Notes: generated by a model from the sequence alone, not told the origin. A stretch of DNA of 64,000 nucleotides from Ricinus communis (GCF_019578655.1 NC_063259.1:4018001-4082000), one strand, 5' to 3'; positions 22,294 through 34,817 are shown, counted from the stretch's first letter. Translations and numbers: made by a program.

Positions 22294-23650
22294 AGGAGGA
22301 AAAATCCCAAAACTATCATCCTTATTGTCATCTCCCAAACTTATTATTGATTCGAATGATGATGATACTTCAGACTGACTGGATTTTGATTTCTTTTGCA
22401 ATATTTGGGACATTATTGCAAAGTATTTGTCATTTATTTTAGCTGTTATGAGTAAAGTGCTTGCATGATGTTTTTGTGCCAAAAATACTGAGGTGGAATG
22501 ATCTATCTTCATGCACCCCTAGCTAATCAGCCATTGCTTTACAGCTGATTTTAGAATTTTTTTCAGAGACATTGAAGGAGTCTCACCATTTTACCCTAAA
22601 TTTTCGAACAAGTGTGATTATACCATAATTTTTGGTTTAGTCATAGTTCCACTACATTACCCAGGGTAAGAAGAATTTTGAATTGAATAGAAATAAAAGG
22701 GTTAACTTGGATTCTGATTCAGGAGGTTTATAATGGATTTTAGAAAGGTCATATGATTCTTTTACTTCAGGTAGAAAAAGATCAGACACTAAACCAAAGT
22801 AATTCCACCATTGGGAGGTGAACTGTACGGGGAATTTAGATTTTAGTTTAGTGTTTAGGTAAAACAATCCAGGAATGGGTTTGTTTTTTATTTTGGATGA
22901 GAAATATGTTAAACCATGCCTGCTGGTAATCCTAGTAGTTGTAAGTTAGGTAGTGGTTGATTTTATTTTGAAAGGATATACGGAAGACTTTAGGGTTTGA
23001 CAAATCTTATCCTCGTGCCAAAAGATGGAGAACCTTAGGAATAGGACAAGTGGAATATGTGGGATCATATTTTGTATCTTCATTGATGAAGTGTTTAAGC
23101 TTTTTCGAGGCGGTATGTTGCAAAATTGCCTTATAGTAAGGTTGGAATTTTGAAAGATTCCAGGGTTTAAAATGCCAACCTTTAGAGAAAATTTTTAGAT
23201 CGATGGGTTTTTATTGAAAAATCCTTCCTTCATCATAATAATATTTTGGAAACTTCTTTTATAAAAATACTTAAAATTTTTCTTTTTTGATTAAGAAAGA
23301 ACAATCTGGATATTTTAAAAAAATTCTTTTAATCGTGTTTTGAGAATTCTCTTAAGAAAGGAGGTTTTGGGAAATTCTTTTCTCTAGGTTTGGAATAATA
23401 CTGAGTTCAGAGGTTATACCTTACGCCTTTAACAACACCTACATGAGCTCTAGTTGTTCTGTAAGGTATTCGAGCCATATTTGGATTTACTGTTGTTTTG
23501 GTGAGGAGGAGGAGGCACTGGTTTGCATGCCTTTTTTTTGCCACCGCTTCAATCCATGAAGTTACTGATTGCACAGATGGAATGGGTTTTGTGTCTAGGG
23601 TTTTAGGTTTTTCTAGTTTAACTTGAAACCATTTTTCCTTTATTTTTTTA
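22294..23650 (-). pseudogene. EPRV downstream frame, function unknown
   Basis: Short open pieces (22652-22867 with QWWNYFG; 22291-22512, Ser/Asp-rich at its end) follow the RNase H. Position suggests the second ORF or the C-terminal extension of a florendovirus-type genome. No catalytic motif is visible. The CRM insertion falls within the last codons of the left-hand piece, whose apparent stop is supplied by LTR sequence. Confidence 0.4.
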
Positions 23651-23689
23651 AACCATTTATATACTTTGTAGAAATTTTTGAGCTAGAAA

Positions 23690-24267
23690 ATCTAGAATTG
23701 AATTTTTTTCTCCTTTGATAAATTCTGTTTCAAAATCAAAGGCTGAAAGAATAGCTTGTTACCTGGCAAAAATCTATTTTGATACAATGTTTTGCAAAAT
23801 ATCTTTAGAAAATTTACAATCAATACGAAGTAAAAAATTTTGATTGAGTAAATCACTTTGAAATTTTTGGATGCACATGACTATACTCAAAATTTCTTTT
23901 TTAATAGTGGAATAATTTTTCTGGCAATCATTCCAATACGCAGAAGTGAATTGTATGATGACTCATGCCCATTTTGTATTTGTTTTAAGATTCCCCCATA
24001 CCCTATGTCTGAAGCATTTGTTTCTATTATCTTTGGTAGAGCAGGGTCTACTAAGTGAAGGCCAGGAATTTCTAATACTAAAGTTTTAATTTTTTGAACT
24101 GTTTGTGTGCTATTTGTCCATGGTGCTAGGGTTTTCTTGAGCATGTCATGCAAGAGTTTAGCTAGGAGATTTAAATTAGGATAAAAGTTTATAATATAAT
24201 TTAAACTTCCTAGAAATATTTGCAATTCATTTTTTGTCAAGAATCTTATTGGAAAAGTTATTTGCAA
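23690..24267 (-). pseudogene. EPRV RNase H remnant
   Basis: The open frame 23887-24267 carries the RT connection (QIFLGSLNYI, then LVLEIPGL) and an RNase H start with ETNASDIGYGGIL, where the first catalytic Asp of the usual T-D-A-S is replaced by Asn. Further left, in another frame, are a DCKF-like block and a terminal FIKGEKNSILDFL block (about 23700-23760). These correspond to the later RNase H motifs. Confidence 0.75.
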
Positions 24268-24800
24268 ACTCTAGAGATCTCTCTATTGGAATTATTATTC
24301 CCTGAATAATATAATGTCTTAAGAACTTTATTCTCGTTTGGAATAAGACCATTTTAGTTTTAGAAACTATTAGACCATTCTTCTTTGTTATATAGAAGAA
24401 AGTCTCTAAGTGTTTAAAGTGTTGTTTTATAGACTCTGAAAATACTAGAACATCGTCTATATAAACTAAGCAAAATTTTAGATGAGGTTTAAAAATATCA
24501 TTCATTATTTTTTGGAATTCAGAAGAGATATTTTTAAACCGAAAGGCATTACATTTCACTGGAATTGTCCCAATGGTACTGTAAATGCGGTTTTATATCT
24601 GTCTTTATGTTTTAGTTGGATTTGTTAGATTCCTGATTTCATATCAAATTTTGAAAATACAAAAGCCTTCTAGAGCTTTTATAGGAGGTCTTTATTTTTT
24701 TGGAATAGGATATCTAATCCATTTGAATGCTTTGTTTAAGGGTTTATAATTTATTACTAACCTAGGAGTTCCCCTCTCAATTTCTTAGTTTTTGTTTACA
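24200..24800 (-). pseudogene. EPRV reverse transcriptase remnant
   Basis: Segments in order on the minus strand are FSKFDMKSG (near 24640), then MPFGLKN-like sequence in a shifted frame (near 24545) leading into the open frame 24227-24559. That frame holds the catalytic YIDDVLVF (near 24450) and the KMVLFQTRIKFL block. The YIDD box and the following thumb signature are of caulimovirid rather than gypsy type. Stops and a frame change between the fingers and palm motifs break it. Confidence 0.82.
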
Positions 24801-25469
24801 TAAAAGGTTGCACAAGAGCAAGATAATCTTGATTTCAAGTTTAAGTTTTTTTGTAACAGTTCACCAATCTCTTCCCTACAATGCTACTCTAACTCGGTGT
24901 TAATTTTTATGTGCCTAGCTTTGATAGGGATATTGCTTTCATCAAAATCAATTTCATATGGTAAATCTACCATGTGTTGTTTTCTATTCCAAAAAGCATT
25001 TGGTAAATTAGAACAAATTTCATTCTCATTTTTTTTTTTTAAAAATCAGGAATTTTCTTTTTCACCAAGTTATTATGGAGTTGTTGTTCAATTTTATGAA
25101 ATGACGCATTTTATTTTAAATGAAATAATTCAGTTTCTTTCTCTTTTACTAACAAATTAGTCTCATTTTAATAAATAGAATATGCTTTTAGAATGATGAG
25201 ATTCTAGTTTGCAGTTTTTCTAAGAAAGAGAAAAATACTTTTTCTTTTTTTAGTTTTGAAGTATATACCATCATAGTTCATAGAATAAGGAGTTATAAAG
25301 TTTATAAATGGTGTTTCAAAGTCATACTGTGATGAATATTAGAAACAATGACAAAGTTGGTTTTGATTTTGTAGCCTTTGTTTTTTACATATGCGTCAGT
25401 TTTATATTTTATATCCATTTTAGAATTGTTTGCTGCCAATAATTTTTCTTTTTTTTTTTTCTAAAAATT

Positions 25470-25560
25470 TTTTTGGGACAAGACTTTCTTTGATACAGTT
25501 GAGATTTGCTCCGGTATCAAATAAAACAATTGTGTCTATCCTAAAATCTTTTTTTAAAAA
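25470..25560 (-). pseudogene. EPRV aspartic protease active-site segment
   Basis: The minus-strand translation shows LFDTGANLNCI (about 25495-25530), the D-T-G-A active-site loop of a retroviral-type protease with hydrophobic residues before it. It lies between capsid and RT as expected. The surrounding frame is broken. Confidence 0.7.
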
Positions 25561-28047
25561 AAGAGTGATATTAATTAAATATTTTCTAGAGATTATTTAT
25601 TTTAGCACGCAAAAAAAAAATCTTTTGGAATGGTTTCAATATTTTCGATATTTTAGTTTTCTTCACTTTCATCTTCCTCTAATGTTTCAGAAGATTCATC
25701 TTGTTTTGTAAGAAGAAGTTGTATGATTTTACTATCTTCATCTTATTTTTATTTTATTTGTCTTATTTCACATTTTAATTCTTTAATCTCTTTTTGTAAC
25801 TCTTCAATGAATGCCACTCGATTTTCTTTCCTTCTTTTTAGGATTTTTGTAAGATCATAACTGCCAGTTTAGGTTGACATATTCTAAAAGTAGTTACTTC
25901 CAATTTTTCCTCTAAGGATTTTAGCAGTTTATCCAGATATTCTTTCTGGATTTCAGTGTTTTTAATTTTTTTAATAACTTTAAGGACTATTTCTTGGTCC
26001 CTAGTCAAAATATTTATTTGGCTTTCGATGTCACTTTGTTCACTACTAGAAACACAGTCATCATTTTGAATTTCTTCATCAGAAAATTATGATGCAGAAC
26101 TTTGAAGAAAGAGAGCTTCAATTTTTGCTAAAGTTTCTTTTTCTAGATTTAATTCTTGTATTTGTCTTTTAACCCTACAGTACTTTGCAATGATCCTTTT
26201 TCCACATTTAAAATAAGTGATGTCTTGCGGCTTTGGTTTTATGGTTTTTTCGAAAGGTTTTATTCGCTTTGTTCTTCTTTTTGATATTTTATTGTAATAA
26301 GGTTCGTTAATTATTTCTGTCCTATCAGGGTAGTATCTTGATTTTTTGTACCTATTGTAGGATTTTTTTTATTCTTTTTACCATAATTTCTAAAACAGTT
26401 GTTATTGGATGTTTAACATTTATGTCAAATTGTTGGTAAAAAGATCCAAGTTCTTCTTTGGTCTTCTTCATTTTCCATTGTTTTTAAAGTTTTAGATCCT
26501 CACATATTTTGAGGCTCTCCTTTTAGGTGAAGCTTACAAGTTCTCCATATGTCAGGTTGTTATAGTCAATTCTTTAGGTTCCAAAAGTTTCTTTTATCCT
26601 ATTTCTAATCTTTTCTCCTAGAAGGCTAGAGAATCCTACTAGAAATTTCTCCTTCTAAAAAGGTTGGTTTGAATCCTCTCTTGGACTGCATTTAAGATAT
26701 CTAGGTGTTCGAGGGAGGTCAGGTGATGATCCCACCAATCCTTGAGCTGTCCTAAAGATTTAAAAATTAGAAGTTCAGCAATAGCTCGGGCACTAGCTTC
26801 ATTTGGGTCCTATAAGCATTTGCTACCATAGTTATTTATTGAAGGAGCCCTAAAATTTGATACTCTCTCATTTCATCTAGGTTTCATTCATAAAGAGTAG
26901 TCATGTTGAATTTAGTTTGATATAGAATAAGAGATTTGTTTTCTAATCCTATATCTGGTTGTGTTTAATTATTTTGCCAAGTTATTTTGTTTATATAAGA
27001 TTTATCCATTCTCAAGGCTTCTTTCCCATAATCATGGGAAGTAGAATCTATTTCTTTTAAACACTGATCCTACTTTGGTTGATTTGTTGAGGAGTGTTAG
27101 GGACAATTGGGTCTGTAGAATGTGACTCTATTCTTTCCAATTGATCTCTGATGGCTTTAATAAAGTCAGATTTTTTAGACTAGATATTCTTTTAACTTTG
27201 TTTTGAGATTTTATATGGTTTGAAAACAAGGTTCTTAAGTTTTTTATTTGCTTGTTTAACTACAAGAGGAATCGTGCTTTGTACAGATTGTTTTATCCTA
27301 TTAACTTGTTCTCCAATAGTATGCAGATGGGTATTTGTAAAATTATTTTGCAAAATAATATTTTTAAAAAGCTTACATTTGTGTATTGGTTTATGATTTT
27401 ATATGGCGAGGCTTCTAAACTTTAGTTTAAATGAGGTATCCTTACCCGTCTCACAAGAGGATGAACAAATTCTATTTTTCCATCATTTTTTTTCCAATTT
27501 GTGGTTTTAGATTTTGTAAGAGGATTCAAGGTCTGAAAGAGGTATGAGATATTATTTTTTGATGTATATATCTCAAACAAATCGAAAAACAGAATATGTG
27601 CTTTGTTTTGAACAACAAAATTGAAAAATTCATTTTGAATTTCAAATCTTGTGTTTATAAAATATTTAAAGAACCACAACCATTTTTCTTTGTTTTATTT
27701 AGAATAGAAGTCTTTATGTAGATATGCTTTATCTATGACAAACTCCTTGTCTAAAACATAGATTTCATTATGCATGTTTTTGTTTAGATTTTCTATTATA
27801 ACAGACGTTGTAGGTGAAGCAGGAGAGTTTCCGTCTCTACTGGTATAATACTAGTCCTGGAACCATGGATTAATAATCTACTTTATGGAGATCAATGTTG
27901 GGTATGTCTGAGGTGGAATACCTTGGTTGATCCCTAAAAGGTAGATATATTGCTGGTGGAAGATATGATTTTATGTTTGAATCTCGCCTCCTATAAGGCA
28001 AGTTTATGATCGAAGGAAAGTTTGACAATCTTCCTAAATTAGTGGTT
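25561..28047 (-). pseudogene. EPRV capsid (coat protein) region with degenerate zinc knuckle
   Basis: This is the section between movement protein and protease. Near 26150-26215 a CCHC-like knuckle is visible as F-K-C-G-K ... A-K-Y-C, but the first Cys has become Tyr and the His position is lost. Next to it is a long Glu/Lys-rich, coiled-coil-like stretch (25900-26140) with an acidic SDEEIQ segment. Upstream (26300-27900) the translation is fragmented by many stops; an 85-codon open piece is at 27422-27679. Function as capsid is inferred from position and the knuckle. Confidence 0.6.
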
Positions 28048-28700
28048 TCAGAAGTTGAGGCTTATTAGAAAATCTCGAACTGGTGGACTTTCTATCAAAG
28101 AAAGTCTCATACTGTTATCCATAAATTTTGTGATGTTTCTAATCTGGCTGTTTGGCTTGGAGGGTTCAGAAGATTTTTCTTCTTTGGGATCTATTGCTCT
28201 TTCTAAGATCCATTCGTCTAGAAGGGTTATATTTCTCCATTTTATAGATCTAGGAATTACAATGTTAGATTTTATAAAATCCGTCTGTAATAAAAGAGTT
28301 TCTCTTTTTTTAGATTGAATCTTGTGTTTAGTTGCAAAGGCTGAAACCATCGCCTTATAATGGGTTTTATATATTAAGGCTACTGAAATTGATCTTTCTA
28401 GCATTTTATAATTGAGTTTTAATCTGTAATATTAAAGATTGAAAAATATTTTTATCATCTAAAGAAAGTATTTATGTTTGGATAACATTTAAAAGATATT
28501 GGTCCACTATACATACTGGATTCTACTGAGCTCAGTAAAGAATCTTAGAAGTTGACGAATCTATTATCTCTAAGGACTGCTAAAATGGATATATTTAAAT
28601 CCTCTTTTGTTAAAGGTTTAATTCCAACTTGGACTAATCCTATGTGAATGTATTTAAAGTTTTTATCTCTATGAGCCTGTAAAGATTTTACAAAAAAAAA
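28048..28700 (-). pseudogene. EPRV movement protein (30K superfamily) remnant
   Basis: The longest open piece is 28048-28404 (118 codons). The preceding part (to about 28700) is in other frames, broken by at least one frameshift and several stops. The core has the Y-x-H-x-G-x-V-Q-V pattern and, further on, KRETLLLQTDF and SIKWRNI, recognisable as a caulimovirid cell-to-cell movement domain. Such proteins line plasmodesmata and pass virus between cells. This copy is nonfunctional. Confidence 0.7.
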
Positions 28701-28930
28701 TTTATTGTTTCAAAAAGTTTAGATAATTGAATATCTCTTTTTCATGTTTTAATAGTGAAATCAGTTTTAAAAAGATTGAATTTTGAGGTTTTATAGATTT
28801 ATTCTTTATCAACTTTCGGGATTTTTTAATCATCGATTTATTTTTCAAAGTTTTCAATTGTATACTCTTTAGAGTTTATAATTTTATTTTCTAATACAGC
28901 AGAGAAATTCGAAAAATCTACAACGATAAA

Positions 28931-29495
28931 AAAAAAAAATCGGATTAATATACTTGATACAAGAATAGGTTTAAATAATAAAAGAAACGGTATTCCTTGT
29001 TGCCGCTTTAGCTTTAAGGTTTAAGGACGAATATATTTGTCACTGCACTTAATTATTGGTAAACTTATTTTGTCGCTGATAAGGATGGAATTTATTCAGT
29101 CACTAACACCAATGCCGGAGTAATTTACGACGTCGCTAAATAGCAACAACACTATCTGTTGTCAGTATATCTTTTGTAAAGCTAAAAATGGTGCTAATTA
29201 TGCAGAGCATAACTTAGCAATAGAATCCTATTTTGTCACTAAAATTTATCTATAATCTGCCGCCATGTGCTTCTAAATTTATACCTTTCTTTAACGATGA
29301 TTTTTAGCGATAGAAGTATTTTGTGATGGATAATTTATTTTTTAGCTAATTCGTCACTAATTTTTTTATAAAATTTATATATAATAATTATGTTATCTTT
29401 TTCTTGCTTATTTGCCACTATATAGTGGTAGAACAAATTACATCGCCAAAATTTATGGCTATTTTTCTGATTTCTTGTAGCAAATTTTATTCAAT
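28931..29495. mobile_element. remnant of a CACTA-like (En/Spm) transposon end
   Basis: The region is peppered with short motifs of both orientations such as TTTGTCACTG, TTTGTCGCTGA, ACGACGTCGCTAAATAG, TTTTAGCGATAGAAG and AATTCGTCACTAA, the subterminal repeat style of CACTA elements. TTTCTTGTAG at 29471-29480 resembles the complement of the terminal CTACAAGAAA, lacking the final TG. No TIR partner or transposase was found, so this is a short decayed fragment. Confidence 0.45.
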
Positions 29496-30146
29496 AACTA
29501 TTATATTCATGATATTTTGGATTCATATGATTATGTCACAAACAATGAATACTTTGAATCATTTAATTACTGATGCTTTTTTTTTTTTTTGAGATTAAGT
29601 AAAATGTAAATAATGCTTTAGAATGATGAAAAGACATTTTAGAAGTTCTAAAATTTATATTGATAGTGTCAAAATCTTTTTTAAAAAATTAGCTGGTGTA
29701 ATTGTTAAATAAAATATTTTCATTTTGTTTAAAAGATAAATAGTTCTTTAATCTACATAATATATAATCTATTCAACTGAATGGGCTAAGAATATGATAA
29801 AAAAATCTAAATAATTAAGAGAGGTTCTTAATTTGATATTAGTAAAACATTTGTCTCGCAAAAATTTGTCTAAAAAAAAACGCAAGCCAAAAAAAAAAAA
29901 GAAAGGAAAGAAAAACGTTTAATTAGTTGTAATCCAATTCCAAACCGTATTTGGATTTGCCATTTGTTGGCTATAAAGTCTTAGAGCATCACTTCACTCC
30001 TCTCTAGCCTACTTACAATTGTTCTTCCTCTGCACATCCTAATCTCTTCAACGTTATAATCGCTCTCTCTTTTCTTTCTTTCAGAGAGAAAAAAGAAAAA
30101 GAAAACCCTAATCACTCGCCCATTATTCTAAGCAAGTTGATCAGAG
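29496..30146 (+). promoter_or_regulatory. PP2C upstream region
   Basis: AT-rich sequence with poly-A runs (29870-29905) leads to a TATA-like CTATAAAG at 29971-29978. A pyrimidine-rich leader follows (CTCTCTCTTTTCTTTCTTTC at 30062-30081) before the PP2C start codon at 30147. This suits a plant promoter with a leader of about 145 bases. The TATA call is by position only. Confidence 0.5.
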
Positions 30147-30974
30147 ATGATCGCGAAGAAGAGCAGAACAGAAGGTAGTTTGGAGAAACCGAGTATTGTC
30201 ACCCACTACGATGGAGATCTTCATCATGCAGCAAGATTGAAGATGAATATTGGGTCTTTTTACTTGCCAAAAGATAACGTAGAGAGACCACTAGGAGAAG
30301 ATGCTCACTTTGTTTGCAAAGAAAAGGACACTATCGGTGTTGCCGATGGAGTCGGCGGGTGGGCTAAGAAAGGTATTGACCCTGGAAAATATGCAAGAGA
30401 GCTCATGGAGAATTGTGTGATGGTTTTGAAAGATGAACCTAAAGGGTCTGTTAATCCAAGAAGGGTCCTGGAAGAAGCTTATCTGAACACCCTTTCAAAG
30501 GGATCATCTACTGCATGCATTATGACACTTGGAGATGACAATTTCCTCAAGTATGTGAATTTGGGGGATAGCGGGTTGATGGTGTTTAGGGACAGGAGAT
30601 TAATGTACAAGTCACCGGTGCAGCAGCGTGGTTTCAATCATCCATATCAGCTGGGGAGATGCTCTGACACTCCGAGTTTGGCTTATGAAGATAAGGTGGC
30701 GGTAAAAGCTGGAGATATTGTAGTTGCAGGAACGGATGGATGGCTTGATAATATGTTTCCATTCGAGGTTCTTGAAATCATTGATCAAACTGAGATGGAA
30801 GCAGAGATATTGGCTTGGATGATTGCTGAAAATGCATTGTGCAGTGCTGTTGATGATGACTATACTTCTCCCTTTGGCATAGCTGCTGAGAAGGCTGGGT
30901 ACAAGCATGAAGGTGGCAAATACGATGACATTACAGTGGTTGTTGCTATGATTGAACCATTATGCAGGGTTTAA
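30147..30974 (+). CDS. probable protein phosphatase 2C (PTC7/PP2C55-80-like)
   Basis: This 275-residue metal-dependent Ser/Thr phosphatase is intact in one exon. Motifs run in family order: GEDAHFV (about 50-56) with the first metal-binding Asp, GVADGVGGWAKKG (about 66-78), GSSTACI (about 119), NLGDSGLMVFRD (about 137), SPVQQ-FNHPYQLG (about 155-169), GTDGWLDNMFP (about 194-204) and GGKYDDITVVVAMI near the C-terminus. The GVADGVGGW signature places it in the PTC7-like group, whose plant members are often organellar or cytosolic. This one starts close to the domain, so a transit peptide is not obvious. The ATG at 30147 is preceded in-frame by no longer extension and follows a pyrimidine-rich leader. 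It is convergent with COX10. The single-exon structure is noted below. Substrate unknown. Confidence 0.93.
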   Translation: MIAKKSRTEGSLEKPSIVTHYDGDLHHAARLKMNIGSFYLPKDNVERPLGEDAHFVCKEKDTIGVADGVGGWAKKGIDPGKYARELMENCVMVLKDEPKGSVNPRRVLEEAYLNTLSKGSSTACIMTLGDDNFLKYVNLGDSGLMVFRDRRLMYKSPVQQRGFNHPYQLGRCSDTPSLAYEDKVAVKAGDIVVAGTDGWLDNMFPFEVLEIIDQTEMEAEILAWMIAENALCSAVDDDYTSPFGIAAEKAGYKHEGGKYDDITVVVAMIEPLCRV

Positions 30975-32165
30975 GTTATTAGATCATTCATTCGGACGTA
31001 GAATATTGCATTTGAATGGTACAAAATGGTGCTGTTTTATGCAATTTCTAAATCCTGCTATCTATATGTACTTGTAATTTTGCTTATTCATCTATAGTGA
31101 AAATGGCATCAGACTATTCGTTTTATTTTCTTTTCCTTCTTTATTCTTCATTGATTATTGTTTATCGCTCATCCAACTGCTGCGTGTAATGCATTGGCAG
31201 TAGCCAAAAACTTCTCTAAAGATCCAGTTCTTGACTTATATATGTAGATGTATTGAAAAGTAATTTTTATAGGTTCATGTTATATGCTTAAATTTTGAAA
31301 TAAAATCAAATATTAGTCAACTTTGATTATGAGCTGTGAGTTTGTTGACTTCACTTATTAGTTCTAACAGTAAACTTTCTTTATGATTTATAATTACTGG
31401 CCTTAAGCATTATCTGCTGAGTTTAGTATACCACTTTAACAGGTTACCTAATTAATGTACTTTCCTGTGGTTGTGGATCTAAAGCATGTTGTTTATCTTT
31501 CTTTTCAGCCTGTCTTATTCTTTCCTGGGTTACATTTTATATAGTAACTTTCCAATAATTAGACTGATGCTTCCAAACAAGAGATTTTTACATCCTTTTA
31601 AACTGCAATCTTTGAGTACTTTCCTGTCATGAAAACAATTTACTGTGATCTTTCAGAATCTCCAATCACATAATCTAACCTATAACAGTTATCAGGAATT
31701 AAAAATGAAACAGAAATATCCAATTCCCCGCGCACAGAATCAATACAGTCATTGGGCCTAAGCCTTTAATTTTGCTTCGTATTTTATTATTTAAAAACAA
31801 ATACGCATATTAATCCCTCGGGAAAAACAAAAAAAAACAGCATTCTAGATCACACGCCCCCAGAATTGTTGGAAAGCAACAGTTACTTTGGTCTCTCATC
31901 TCCTGCAGTCCTGGAGACCATTTATTAAACCAAACTCGCGAAATTCTGCTGCATGAATAATACAGCCAATTTACAAGGAACTAATTGATCAAACACCTAA
32001 AAGAAGGTATTGTCATAAACAAGACAGCAGAACAAGAAAAGAAACCCTAAAGAATCAGGGGTAGGGCAAAAAGAACCCAAAAGGAAAGTAATAAGAAGGC
32101 CGTACTGACATTCGATGGCCTATCTTATTAAATTAAAGTGATACAGCAGCCTGAAACTCAGAAAA
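30975..32165. other. intergenic space between convergent PP2C and COX10 genes
   Basis: It holds both 3' untranslated regions. No further coding frame, RNA gene or repeat was recognised. Near-upstream and poly(A)-like words (AATAAA variants) are present near 31298, but cannot be assigned with certainty. Confidence 0.6.
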
Positions 32166-34783
32166 TCATGGAGTAGCATATGAAGGAGCAGGCAGAAAAG
32201 GAAATGGAGCAACAGAAGCATATGCTACAGGTGGACGTGCTTGTACACTAGCACTTCTATGCCTTTCTTTGGTCTTCCGATCATCATTTCCAGAGCCTCG
32301 TACTACAGCTTTTGAGGAAGATAAAAGCTCAGTCTCTTCTGCAAGACCTGCCTGGTTATCGCAGAGACGGTGAAATAGAAGCCCAGACATAAAAACAGGA
32401 AGATACAGAAGACTAGCATGAAACATCCTCTTAGCCTTCTTCATTGTTCGGTCCCGGCAGAATGAAAACGCTGAAGCACTAATTGCTAGAGTCAGGAGTG
32501 ATGATTCAAGACAAAACCAACCAGAGGTAACACCCCCTGTGAACAAGATACAGTAAAATCAAGAAATTAAATGAATGAAACCACCATGGTTTTTATCATT
32601 TACATGCTTTTTACATGAAGCTATCATTTGCATTGCATTTGCAGTCAGTTCTCACAAACTAGATTCATGCTATTTAAGATGATTCAATAAAGAGTATTCT
32701 ACATGTCAAAGAAGGGTGCTAATGCAATATGCGTTCAGCATTCCAAGTATTTAATTTAACTTCTATTAGCTCACAAAAGATGTTATTCCGCAAAAAAAAA
32801 GAAAAAAGAAAAGAGATTGTTTATAATTTAACAAGCTCCACTACCACATAGGAGAAACCATCAAACAAGCATATCCACAACTAACAGAGATAAGTGGTGC
32901 ATCTCAAACAAGTATAATCATTGCACATGATTGTGTATGCAGAATAACAGATTGAGAATCGTTCTTTAAGCTAAAGGCAGACACATGTAACCAGAACAAA
33001 GTTGCACCATATCTAAGGATCATGTGAGATAACATAAACGCATCCCAGTGACAATAGAGCAAACCCCACCAGTCCAAATTAGAAAAATCAGAAAAGCAGC
33101 TGTAGGTCACATTAGAATAAACTTGATAATCTAGACAACCATAACAAATACTCACCCATATCAATGAACAATTAGCTCAATGTCTAAATTTAAAATGACA
33201 GAAAAATCAAGTGAAATTCATTAATCCAAAATGAAAGACCTCAAGATGTATTAAAAATAAGAGAACCGAGACAGGACGAAACGAAGAAATCATGAAAACG
33301 TGTCTCACTACAGAAGCCTTTCCACATTGTAGGTTTTGGAGAAAGCCAGATTACAGCCTTTTCCTCCGGTATTGTAATCATGCAATTTTATGTTCTGAAC
33401 CCAAGAACTAAACTCTAGGGCTTTATCATTACACCAAGGCTCGTCCATGAAGAAGCCATGAAAAATCAGGGGGGAAGACCAAAAAAGTGTTTTCTTAAGT
33501 AGACAAGAACTTACAATCATAGGCTAGAAAACCCATTGGAACCAGATACAGGCAGTTCCTAAGAGCCACCAATGCAGTTCTCTGTCCAGAAGCATCAGCA
33601 AGAGAGAACATCTTAAACCTGAAGAGGTCACAAATAAAAAATGTAAGGAAAACTAAATACAAACTGAAGATTCTGACAACATATGCATACATGAATATAC
33701 GAGTCACCAAGTAAATTTGAATTCTGACACCACCTCTAAATTATACACATTGACTGTCATCCAGACCCATGTCAACAACTCCTATGTTTGATTAAGAAAT
33801 TTGTTCCCAAATTAAAAATGTTATCGCAGAACAGCCAAGCAGGCTTGTCAGAAAGAAGTTCATCTTTTGTAGCAAACAATGAAATTATCGAGTCACCAAA
33901 TTAAATTTGAAATCACACCATCTGCACATACCCTCCGGCAGCATAATCATTGCGACACAAATAAGCAAGGGCCATGAAGTGGGGTATTTGCCAAAAATAA
34001 AGTGCAGCAGGAAGAATCATTGCATTAAGTGAAACCTGGCCAGAAGCAGCAGCCCACCTGAGAAACCCAAAAAGGAAAGGCAGCCGCTAATCAAGGCTGG
34101 GTAAAGGCCAAACGTTTGGACTAGGAAGTTATATGAGAAACATGTGCAATTAAAGCCAGATAAAAAACTAGAGTAGAAAATTACCCTAACAGTGGTGGAA
34201 TGGCACCAACAACAGCCCCAACCCATGTGTTAACTGGGTGAATCTGCTTCAATGGTGTATAGATAAATGCATATAGAATAAGATTGGAAGCTCCAAGACC
34301 AGCTGCCAACATATTAGCCTGCAAAAGCCTTGTCAGGAAAACTGCAACATTATTAATTCAGCTCCAAGTAAATTAAACACTACGTAGTGAGAAAGGTTGC
34401 ATAATTAAAATGAGTTCATTTATATTAAACAGAAGTTAGGAAGCAAATCTATATGATCACCTTGCTTGCCAATATAGCAGTGCCAGCTAAACCAACAGAA
34501 GATGCCCAGGTCACGGCATGAGGTACTGTGAGACGGCCAGAAGGCAGTGGTCTTAGCCTTGTTCTTTTCATTTTGGAATCATTATTGATCTCAAACACCT
34601 AACAACAAAATATGCGCAAACCCTTCAGTCGGAATTTTAAAAAAAAATTCCAGTAAAATGTTAAAAGTAAATCAATCAGTTAAATTAATTGCCTATACAG
34701 GCTCAACGTAACAATTAGTGACTGAACCTGATACATGCAGGAGCAAAGCACTCATAAATGCTTGCTTGTAAGAAACAAATACT

Positions 34784-34817
<34 letters not shown>

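Larger units (their letters stand above)
22294..28930 (-). mobile_element. endogenous pararetrovirus (Caulimoviridae, florendovirus-like), decayed
   Basis: An integrated viral genome lies on the minus strand. From right to left come a movement protein, a capsid region with zinc knuckle, aspartic protease, reverse transcriptase, RNase H and a downstream frame. This is the order of a single large caulimovirid ORF followed by a second one. No integrase is present and no LTRs flank it, which separates it from the gypsy elements. Stops and frameshifts occur in every section, so it cannot express virus. It continues to the left of the CRM insertion in the promoter-like region at 14470-15134. The genus call is by resemblance only. 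Confidence 0.8.

Noticed and set aside
30098..30112. AAACCCTAA near the PP2C leader, telomere-like
   Set aside because: It is a single occurrence, common in plant 5' leaders (telo-box-like); there is no array.
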